Shown piece by piece: positions 9,585 to 16,760 of a DNA stretch of 64,000 bases (the stretch's first letter is position 1; each line of letters begins with the position of its first letter). The position numbers and the translations under genes are program-made. The stretch spans positions 31,325 to 95,324 of the forward strand of contig DUBZ01000067.1 of NCBI GenBank assembly GCA_012960035.1, in the 5' to 3' direction. The notes under the pieces were generated by a model. The model worked only from the letters and a program-made list of their open reading frames with translations, had not been told where the DNA came from and searched no databases. The stretch is from Myxococcales bacterium (lineage in GTDB: Bacteria; Myxococcota_A; UBA9160; UBA4427).

Positions 9585-9614
9585 CAAGGGCACGACCGTG
9601 AGGTCGTGCCCTTG
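9585..9614 (-). terminator. Intrinsic terminator downstream of the sorting-tail protein gene
   Basis: A perfect 13-bp inverted repeat (CAAGGGCACGACC with its complement) is separated by a 4-base loop. On the minus strand it is followed by the T-rich ATTCGTTTCG. It lies 39 bases beyond the stop of the 9653-10900 gene and would end that transcript before the 9117-9452 gene. A direct repeat GAAGGGTCTA occurs twice just beside it at 9614-9634. Confidence 0.75.
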
Positions 9615-9652
9615 AAGGGTCTAGAAGGGTCTAACTTGATGGATCGCTTCGA

Positions 9653-10900
9653 CTACTTCTTCGAAGCGAACCGTCCGCGGATTGCGTAACCGGCGGAAAG
9701 CGCCATCAAGAGGCCGACGGTCGCAAGACCGGCAGGGCCCATCGACGGAACTGCACCGATGTCAGCGAAGTCGAGAACGAGAACTTCGAGAGCTTCGAAG
9801 TCCAGACCCGAAGTCGTGCGGTTCGAGGTGCCACCAGCAACCAACGTGATGCGACCCCCGCCAGCTGCGTTGCGGCTATCGGAGCCCATCGCGGTCAGCG
9901 TACCGGTCTGATTCATGGTGCCGGACATCTCGGTGTTCATCACCGAAATCGTACCCGTGGTCCACGGGAAGCCCCAGTTGACGTTGGTGTCACCCGGGAT
10001 TATCACAGGATTCCCCCCGCCATCGGTAAGCGGCGGACCGGTCGAGGTGAGGAGGCCAGCACCAGTACCGAGGCTCGTCATGAAACCGATAAGGAGCGGA
10101 GCCGAGCCGAGCATCACGGTATTCCTGAATGCGTAGCCAACACCGCCAACCTGAGGGTTAGTGCCTGCACCCATGATCGGGAGATGGGCAAGGAGCGGAA
10201 TCATTACAGTACCGGCGAGAGGTGTCGGAGGCGAAATCTGACCACCAACAATAGACGTAGCGCCTGTACCGGCGATGATCATCGCCATCGTGCCACCAAA
10301 CGCGTTCGCGCCGCTGACGTATGTGACAATACCGTCAACGCCGACTGGGGTTGCGAGTCCTGGAATACATGCGGGGCCGCCAACGCCGGGGCACCATGCG
10401 AAGTTCGGTGCGCTACGACCCGCCTGACCAGGATCCTTCGACCATGCGTTCTTACGGAACTTCGCGACCTGGTTGGCCGTGAAGGTCGGAACTGCGGCTC
10501 CTGCCTGGGTGAAGTCCGCGGGGCCGTTATACACAAACGACGTCACGAGCTGCACAACCGTGGGAATAATGGCAACTGCAACGCGTTGGGACCCAAGTGC
10601 CTGACCGAATGCGTGCGGCGGAATTACGAAGTTTGCCGGGCCAATATTGGTCGGGGTAATCACAGCGCCACCGGGGATGCCGCCGTTCCTCGCCCTAAAA
10701 ACGCCTACACAGCCATTCTGAATATTGCCGGACAAACAAAGTTCTGGACCCCCGTTAATCGGAATATCAATGAGCGGACCGCGATTCATATACCACTGGC
10801 CGGACATCGTGAACGACTTTGCGTTCGCGGTGCCTGCCAGAGCCAAGCTCAGTACTAACAGAGCTCCGGCCATGAGCCTGAGGCTACTTTTGACAATCAT
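9653..10900 (-). CDS. Exported protein with PEP-CTERM-like C-terminal sorting tail
   Basis: The protein is 415 residues. It has a clear signal peptide (LRLMAGALLVLSLALAGTANA) and a Gly/Pro/Thr/Asn-rich low-charge body with two Cys pairs (ELCLSGNIQNGCVGVF and WCPGVGGPACIPG). The C-terminus has the three-part layout of exosortase-type sorting signals: a short motif (VPSMGPAG), a hydrophobic helix (LATVGLLMALSAGYAI) and a basic cluster (RGRFASKK). The motif resembles PEP-CTERM or IPTL-CTERM tails without matching either exactly. The start is the ATG at 10900, with a perfect AAGGAGG seven bases upstream. The open frame continues to 10990 but without any start signal. A sigma-54-type promoter lies about 100 bases upstream and a terminator about 40 bases downstream, so the gene is a single regulated unit. 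It is probably surface-exposed or extracellular. I do not recognise the body, so the function is unknown. Confidence 0.8.
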   Translation of the reverse strand: MIVKSSLRLMAGALLVLSLALAGTANAKSFTMSGQWYMNRGPLIDIPINGGPELCLSGNIQNGCVGVFRARNGGIPGGAVITPTNIGPANFVIPPHAFGQALGSQRVAVAIIPTVVQLVTSFVYNGPADFTQAGAAVPTFTANQVAKFRKNAWSKDPGQAGRSAPNFAWCPGVGGPACIPGLATPVGVDGIVTYVSGANAFGGTMAMIIAGTGATSIVGGQISPPTPLAGTVMIPLLAHLPIMGAGTNPQVGGVGYAFRNTVMLGSAPLLIGFMTSLGTGAGLLTSTGPPLTDGGGNPVIIPGDTNVNWGFPWTTGTISVMNTEMSGTMNQTGTLTAMGSDSRNAAGGGRITLVAGGTSNRTTSGLDFEALEVLVLDFADIGAVPSMGPAGLATVGLLMALSAGYAIRGRFASKK

Positions 10901-11286
10901 GTCTACCTCCTTAAAAGGAATAATGTGATCGTGATGATGACAACGAATGCAGATCAGCGACATCGCTGCCAACACGCGCTTACAAACCAATAGAGAGCAA
11001 CATTCGTGCCGACTTACGACGAAATATCCACCTCAGATCTATCGCTTTAAGTTGCTGGTAATTCAATGGTTTTTCTCGTACCAATCGGTCCGCACCCCCG
11101 AGGGTGAAGCCTAAGAGAGTTTCACTGGGCAATACAGGCCCCCAACAATGGAAAATATTTTCCTCACCGCCATCCAAGCCCAAAAATGTGCGCGGTTCTG
11201 CGGCCCGTCTCGTCCTTCAATTACCGCGTCCACATTTCATAAGTCCCGGGTTTCGATGATGAAGTCGTCCGCTACTCTTCCGCGCT
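10901..11286. other. Divergent intergenic region carrying sigma-54 promoter and leader
   Basis: This 386-base gap separates two divergent genes. It holds the ribosome site of the sorting-tail gene (10907-10913), the sigma-54 element (10995-11012) and the dyad at 11093-11106. No ORF in it looks like a gene. A promoter for the rightward gene at 11287 must also lie here, but I could not identify a convincing sigma-70 pair. Confidence 0.6.
10995..11012 (-). promoter_or_regulatory. Sigma-54-type (-24/-12) promoter
   Basis: On the minus strand the sequence reads TCGGCACGAATGTTGCT. It matches the sigma-54 consensus TTGGCACG-N4-TTGCW with one mismatch, and has the invariant GG and GC exactly 10 bases apart. 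The predicted transcript would start near 10985 and leave an 85-base leader before the ATG at 10900. A dyad CACCC-N4-GGGTG at 11093-11106, about 100 bases upstream, could be an activator site. This is inferred from pattern only. Confidence 0.65.
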
Positions 11287-12594
11287 ATGAAAAACCGTCG
11301 CGTAGTCATCTCAACTGTCTTCTATCTCGTGATCACCATAAACGTCGCCTCGATTCCGGTGGAAGCCGCAAGTGATCGCGAAGGTCCCGACCTCTACCGG
11401 AGCACCGCAGAGGCCGAAAATCGAGAATTCAGCGGGATCGACGCCGAAATTCGTAGCGCGTTGGTCGAACCAGACATGCTGGTTCGCATCGAACGTGTCG
11501 CAAGCCTCCTGCAGAAGCTTGGCCCCGAGTCTGCGGAACGGGTGCTCGCCATCTACGAAACGGTTTGGATGGAATTGGGTCAAACCGAACTGGTTTTACT
11601 GGCCGACTGGTGGGCTCGCTTTGACCCGCATGCCGCCCTGGATTGGGCAGAATCCGATTTCAGAACCGCGGGCACCAATGTACCCCTGGCCGTGATGCGC
11701 TCATGGTCGCGCAACGATCACAATGCAGCGATGGCCCGCGCCCGGATGGGCCTTGAGGGAGTCGTTAGGACACGAGGGCCGTACGAATCGTCGGCAATCG
11801 AGGGCTGGGCCGAATCGGGTGAGCCCGGAATCATGGAATATGTCCAGTCGCTCGGACATGGGCTTGACCGACAGAGGGCGCTTCGCGGGATCACGCGCCG
11901 AAAGGTCATGCGTGAAGGCATCCCGGCAGCATTTGAATGGGCGGACGCGATCAGTGAAAAAGACAAAGTCTTCAAGCTCAATGTGATTCGACGGGTCACG
12001 TCGAATTCTGCTCTGATCGACCCTGCGTTGGCCGCCAAGTTTTGTTCAGGATACGACAACACTTACTACATCAAGAGCCTTCCGCAGCGGGTCGCCGTCC
12101 ACTGGGCAAAAAAAGACCCGGTCGCAACGATGGCCTGGCTAAGGACGATCAATGACCTGGACGCCCGTGACACCGGGGTGCGCGAGGCTTATCGACTTTG
12201 GCTCCGCCACGACAAAGCAGCCGCCATCGAGTGGGTCAAAAATGACGAGAATCACGACCGGTGGAAAGATGAAGCTGTCGCAATGTACGCGCGTCGGGTG
12301 CAGCTGACCGACCCCAAGGCCGCGCTTGGGCTTACCGAGAAAATCGTCCGCGAAGAATTGCGCATCGCCACGCAAGTGATGATCGCGAAGACTTGGAAAG
12401 TGAAAGACGCTGCCGAAGCTGAAGCTTGGGTCGAGAATGAGAGCGGGATGACACCACCCGAAAAAGATCGAGCTCGAGTGGTCACGGTGAGACAGCGACA
12501 AGGGATCATCGTCTCACTTGAGCGTGCAGCAGGTCTCACTGAATCCGCTGCGAAGGCGCGACTTGAAGACTGGTCCGACCCCGACGTGAAGTGA
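11287..12594 (+). CDS. Exported W/DP helical-repeat protein, function unknown
   Basis: This 435-residue protein has an N-terminal signal peptide (basic start, hydrophobic 8-25, cleavage near VEAAS). The rest is built of degenerate helical repeats with the pattern W-x(2-4)-D-x-x-A-A-x-x-W. Copies are seen at about residues 109-120 (WWARFDPHAALDW), 140-150 (WSRNDHNAAMA), 273-284 (WAKKDPVATMAW), 305-316 (WLRHDKAAAIEW), 334-350 (TDPKAALG) and 370-381 (WKVKDAAEAEAW). The repeats suggest an alpha-solenoid for protein binding in the periplasm, comparable to TPR or HEAT proteins. I cannot assign it to a named family. No clear ribosome site precedes the ATG. It is convergent with the TPR lipoprotein gene at 12759-15062. 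Confidence 0.7.
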   Translation: MKNRRVVISTVFYLVITINVASIPVEAASDREGPDLYRSTAEAENREFSGIDAEIRSALVEPDMLVRIERVASLLQKLGPESAERVLAIYETVWMELGQTELVLLADWWARFDPHAALDWAESDFRTAGTNVPLAVMRSWSRNDHNAAMARARMGLEGVVRTRGPYESSAIEGWAESGEPGIMEYVQSLGHGLDRQRALRGITRRKVMREGIPAAFEWADAISEKDKVFKLNVIRRVTSNSALIDPALAAKFCSGYDNTYYIKSLPQRVAVHWAKKDPVATMAWLRTINDLDARDTGVREAYRLWLRHDKAAAIEWVKNDENHDRWKDEAVAMYARRVQLTDPKAALGLTEKIVREELRIATQVMIAKTWKVKDAAEAEAWVENESGMTPPEKDRARVVTVRQRQGIIVSLERAAGLTESAAKARLEDWSDPDVK

Positions 12595-12758
12595 ACACCA
12601 TAAGAAGAAGCCGAGCGACTCCGTTACCCAAATCCGCTCAAACAATGATTGCGGCACAGATCACCTTCTAGCTTAGACGATCTACTCGGACGGCGCAGGA
12701 AGCCCACGCGTACAGATTTCGGCAACAAGCACCAATTCGGGCAGCGAATCCGACGTGC

Positions 12759-15062
12759 CTAATTCGGTGATGGGTTCGATGATCGAGCCTTCAGGACCTT
12801 CGCTGCAGCCGGTCCCTTGCCCCCAAAACGCATCGCAAGGTTCGCCAGCGCCACGGACCGCGGTTCGTCGCCGGCGCCCCGCGCCACACGCAGTTCCAGA
12901 AGCTTGAGCGCGGCAGGGCCGGAATACGGATTCCGCTCCAGGACCTTTTCTAGATTGGCTTCCGCTTCTTCGGCGCGCCCCAGCTCAAGTAGAATATCGA
13001 TGGCTTGTTGGAGTGGTGCGGAGTCGCTTGGATCCGCGGCATCCGCACGCAAGTAGTAGTCGAGCGCCGTTTCTTTTTTGTCTGCAGCTTGGGCCACGAG
13101 TCCCGCACCCGCGAGCGCATACGGTTCGTTCGCGTCCAGTTCGATCGCACGATCGAATTCAGCCTTCGCCTTTACGAGATTCGCGACGACATTTTCGGCG
13201 GATTCGTCCGCTCCGGTTTCGGCGTCCGCCCGGGAGCTGCGCAACAACGCCATACCGAGAATCGCGTGGAAGACGGCTTCATCCGGATACGCGGTAACAC
13301 TTGCCTCGGCGGCAGTGATACTTGCCCCAACGCGACCATCGTCTGCCAGGTAGCGCACGTAGTCCCGCAGTAAGAGCTTGTTGGCGACTTCGGTCAAGTC
13401 GATCGGTGTGTCTTCGATGTACTTGAGCGCACCGGCGGGCCCAGCACCTAGCTTCGCACCCCTTGCAATGGCCGCGACCGCGCGCTGCCACGCCCCGGGT
13501 CGGTTGACCACCGACAAGAGATGTTCGGGCACGGCGGGGTTCCTACCCTGGGTCGCGAGGATCTCAAGCTCCAGCTCGGCCATGTCAATGTCGAATGGAA
13601 TGTTTAGATCGTGTCGCAAAATCACGATTGCGTATCCGAGCGCACCCTCGGCATAGTGCAGACGTCCGAGGCGAAGCCGGGCATCGGTTTGACTGGCTCC
13701 AGCGCGAATCGAGTAGCGGAACTCTTCGACAGCGCGCTCGTAGTCGCCAACGCCTTCTGCAGCCAACGCCGCGTAGTAGCGGGCCACCGGGTTGTCGGGC
13801 CATGCCTGCAAGCCTTCGCTGAACTCGGCGAGCGCCTCGGCGTACTCTTTGCGCTCCAGATGAACGCGCCCGCGTATGAGGAACTGGTGTGCAGGAACTT
13901 TCATCGACTCGGCAAGAGTGAGCGCTTCGTCATAACGCTCGCCGATCAGCAGAACGTCCGCGTAGCGAAACAGCAACTCGGGAGACGGATTCGGCTCCGC
14001 TTCAAGAACCTTGTCGAATGCTTCGAGCCCTTCGTCGATGCGATCGAATTCGATCAGCAAGCCCGCCAGATCCATCCATGCGCCGCCCGCGATCGAGGGG
14101 TTTGAAGACTCTGTGGCGGCCCGCAGGACGTCGAGCGCATCATCGACGCGTCCCGCGCCAGAAAGTCGCATGGCGAGACCAATGCGAAAGGTGCGTAAGT
14201 CGGGGGCATCTTCCACGGCGGCTTCGAGGATCGAAAGCACGCGCTCTGTGTCTCGCTTCCCTTCGTAAAACTTGATGGCATCCGAAACGAGAATCTCAGC
14301 CCCGGGGAAGAGTTCGAGGCATCGCGTATAGCGTTCGTCGGCAACTTGGCTCTCGCCCTTTTCTTTCGCGAATGACGCGCGAGCGCCGCAGAAACGCGCC
14401 GAGTCCGCCTCTTCCGGAGCGGTTTCAAATGCGAAGTCTTCGATCGCCTCGAGCGCTTCTCCTGCCTCCTCGACCATTTCAAGGGACAACAAAGCGAGAA
14501 TTCGAGCGATTCGTGCGGCAGTAGAATCGGGATCGATTTCGAGGGCGAGATCCGCGTCAGCGAGTGCGAGTTCAATATTTTTTCGCGACTCGACACGAGC
14601 GCGTGCCCGAAGAACGATGGCGCTAACTTCTTCTGGCGACACTGCGATCACCTTGTCGAGTGCGTCGATTGCGGTCTCGTTGTTGCCCGTATCGAACGCA
14701 TTGTTGGCGAATTGCATTCCTGCCGGCACCAACCAGTCTTCGCTTTCCATTGCACGTCGCAGCGGCCAAAGCGCGGCGTCGTACTCGTTAATCGCACTCA
14801 GCGCCCGCCCATAAAGAAAGTACACCTCGGGGTCATCTGTCTTCGCGTCGACCCTGTCGCGCAGGGGTTGCACGCTCGTTTTCATCTGACCGGCGGCCTG
14901 CATGGCGCGTACGTCGTCGAGTGTCACGTCGTCGCTACATCCAACCCCGATGAGCGCGATCAATAGCGTCGTGACTGTGTTCAGTAGGATTCGCGAACTA
15001 CGGATTTGCCGTCGTGCAAGGACCGAGTCGTCTGAATTGGGGGACGCAGGTGTCATTTTCAT
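12759..15062 (-). CDS. TPR-repeat lipoprotein, PrsT-like
   Basis: This 767-residue protein begins with a lipoprotein signal (LLIALIGVGC, lipid-modified Cys at 42) after a longer than usual polar start. From residue 50 to the end it is a long series of TPR units, for example PEVYFLYGRALSAINEYDAA, PDNPVARYYAALAAEGVGDY and ANEPYALAGAGLVAQ. The plan matches PrsT, the TPR lipoprotein that accompanies PEP-CTERM/exosortase loci, although PrsT is usually nearer 900 residues and other TPR lipoproteins look alike. The sorting-tail protein at 9653-10900 makes that reading attractive. It probably acts at the inner face of the outer membrane or in the periplasm as an assembly scaffold. It is transcribed divergently from the sulfatase-like gene at 15204, with 140 bases between them. 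Confidence 0.75.
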   Translation of the reverse strand: MKMTPASPNSDDSVLARRQIRSSRILLNTVTTLLIALIGVGCSDDVTLDDVRAMQAAGQMKTSVQPLRDRVDAKTDDPEVYFLYGRALSAINEYDAALWPLRRAMESEDWLVPAGMQFANNAFDTGNNETAIDALDKVIAVSPEEVSAIVLRARARVESRKNIELALADADLALEIDPDSTAARIARILALLSLEMVEEAGEALEAIEDFAFETAPEEADSARFCGARASFAKEKGESQVADERYTRCLELFPGAEILVSDAIKFYEGKRDTERVLSILEAAVEDAPDLRTFRIGLAMRLSGAGRVDDALDVLRAATESSNPSIAGGAWMDLAGLLIEFDRIDEGLEAFDKVLEAEPNPSPELLFRYADVLLIGERYDEALTLAESMKVPAHQFLIRGRVHLERKEYAEALAEFSEGLQAWPDNPVARYYAALAAEGVGDYERAVEEFRYSIRAGASQTDARLRLGRLHYAEGALGYAIVILRHDLNIPFDIDMAELELEILATQGRNPAVPEHLLSVVNRPGAWQRAVAAIARGAKLGAGPAGALKYIEDTPIDLTEVANKLLLRDYVRYLADDGRVGASITAAEASVTAYPDEAVFHAILGMALLRSSRADAETGADESAENVVANLVKAKAEFDRAIELDANEPYALAGAGLVAQAADKKETALDYYLRADAADPSDSAPLQQAIDILLELGRAEEAEANLEKVLERNPYSGPAALKLLELRVARGAGDEPRSVALANLAMRFGGKGPAAAKVLKARSSNPSPN

Positions 15063-15203
15063 AGCGCAGCAGCATAGCCCACCCCCCCTACCCGCGAGAA
15101 CGATTTCCAGTAACGATCGATCTCGTGAAGTAACTTCGGAATCACATTCTCGGCTGTGATCAGACTCAACAAAACGACCCGACTCTTCGCTACGGTAACA
15201 GCC

Positions 15204-16631
15204 ATGGAAAATTCAGTCCTCAGTCAGCGTTGGCCTTGGATCCTCGCGACCGCAGTCGTGATCGTGGGATGGGGCGTCTATCTCTCCTCGGTCTACGACA
15301 TCGAGATCGGTGATCAGGACGATCGCCCGATCGGAACCGCGGAGGACATCGAGCGTCTCGCGGAGCGCGACGACGTGAACGTGCTGTTTATCATCATCGA
15401 CACGCTCCGCTCCGACCGCATGGGCAGTTACGGCTACGAACGCGAAACAAGCCCGACATTTGACCAGCTCGCCGAGCGCGGTGTGCGCTTTAGTCGCCAC
15501 CTGGCGCAGTCGTCCTGGACCAAGTGTTCTATGGCATCGATGTGGACGGGGCTGAATCCGTCACGCTCCGGCGTAACACGTTTCGACGACAAGCTTTCGG
15601 AAGAGGCGCAGCTACCCGCCGAAATCATGCGGGATGCCGGGTTCCAGACGGTGGGATTGTATCGCAACGGTTGGGTCGAAGGCTATTTCGGTTTCGATCA
15701 GGGGTTCGACGTTTATACGAAGACAAACGGCGGCGGCGTTCCCGCTTCCGTACATTACGAAAACCCCACCATGAAGAACCGCAGCACCGACGTTTCGATT
15801 ATCCCGTCTGCCGTTGAGTTTACTCGGGTGTACGGCGATGAGCGTTGGTTCCTGTACGTCCACCTGATGGACCTACATGAATATCTATATGACGACGACT
15901 CAGCGAAGTTCGGCACCGGCTATTCCGACGTCTACGACAATTCGATCTTGCGTGAAAACATCATCATCAAAGAACTGCTCGACAGACTGCGTCGCAACGG
16001 AGACCTCGAAAACACGATCATTGCGATCGGCTCGGATCACGGGGAAGCCTTTTCCGAGCGCGGTCTCGAGGGCCACGCACGTCGGGTCTTCAAAGAGACA
16101 ACCGAAGTTCCATTTATCCTGAGCTTTCCGTTCCGCATCGAGCCGGGTTTAGTACTCAGCCAGCGGACATCCAACATTGATATCTGGCCGACGCTGCTCG
16201 ACCTGATGGGACTCCCGGCGATGGAAGGCGTGGATGGGATATCGCGAAAGCCCGAAATACTCGCCGCAGCGCGAGGCGAAGAATTTACGGAACGAAGCGA
16301 CGGACCTGCATTCGCACACCTAGACGAACACTGGGGTCAGCGCGAGAAAGAGCCTTCCCCGACCGTTTCGATCGCCCAAGGCACCTACCGCTACGTGACC
16401 GCCCCGGTGGCAGTGCAAGAGAATGAAGTCGATCAACTTTTCGATGCTGGGAGTGACGCAGCCGAGCTCCGCAACATCATCGAAGCCCAGCCCGACATCG
16501 CGGCGAAGCTCAAGGCCGAAATCGATCAGTACCTAACGCAGACGCCACCGTGGGGTACCGATACCGAGACGATCGAAATGGACGAGATGCAGCTCAACCA
16601 ATTGCGCGCACTTGGCTACAAGATTCCGTAA
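15204..16631 (+). CDS. Sulfatase-superfamily membrane protein with non-FGly active site
   Basis: This 475-residue protein has one N-terminal membrane helix (PWILATAVVIVGWGVYL), so the catalytic part is likely periplasmic. The sulfatase/alkaline-phosphatase core is clear: NVLFIIIDTLRSDRMGSYGY gives a metal Asp (D66), and IAIGSDHGEAFSERG gives the later Asp-His pair. The nucleophile region reads SSWTKCSMASMWTGLNPSRSGV. It aligns best with the WTxPSxASxxTG form in which Thr (T106) takes the place of the formylglycine Cys. The C of C-S-M-A-S lacks the P/A and R expected of a formylglycine motif. It may therefore be a phosphotransferase or phosphodiesterase rather than a sulfatase. The ATG at 15204 was chosen over a GTG at 15156 because the helix then follows directly, but neither has a good ribosome site. 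Confidence 0.78.
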   Translation: MENSVLSQRWPWILATAVVIVGWGVYLSSVYDIEIGDQDDRPIGTAEDIERLAERDDVNVLFIIIDTLRSDRMGSYGYERETSPTFDQLAERGVRFSRHLAQSSWTKCSMASMWTGLNPSRSGVTRFDDKLSEEAQLPAEIMRDAGFQTVGLYRNGWVEGYFGFDQGFDVYTKTNGGGVPASVHYENPTMKNRSTDVSIIPSAVEFTRVYGDERWFLYVHLMDLHEYLYDDDSAKFGTGYSDVYDNSILRENIIIKELLDRLRRNGDLENTIIAIGSDHGEAFSERGLEGHARRVFKETTEVPFILSFPFRIEPGLVLSQRTSNIDIWPTLLDLMGLPAMEGVDGISRKPEILAAARGEEFTERSDGPAFAHLDEHWGQREKEPSPTVSIAQGTYRYVTAPVAVQENEVDQLFDAGSDAAELRNIIEAQPDIAAKLKAEIDQYLTQTPPWGTDTETIEMDEMQLNQLRALGYKIP

Positions 16632-16760
16632 AGCGAGGCGAGTCTTGGTTACGGAACTCTCGTTGAACGCTTACTGAGCTCTCATGTTGAGCTCTCGCTC
16701 AGCTTGGCGGGTCGACTTGGTTTCAACCGGTCGAGTCGAAGACTCGCGATCAGGTCTTTA

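Noticed and set aside
16641..16760. GTCGA/AGTCG-rich sequence between convergent genes as a tRNA or terminator
   Set aside because: No T-loop, anticodon arm or clean hairpin with T-run could be built.
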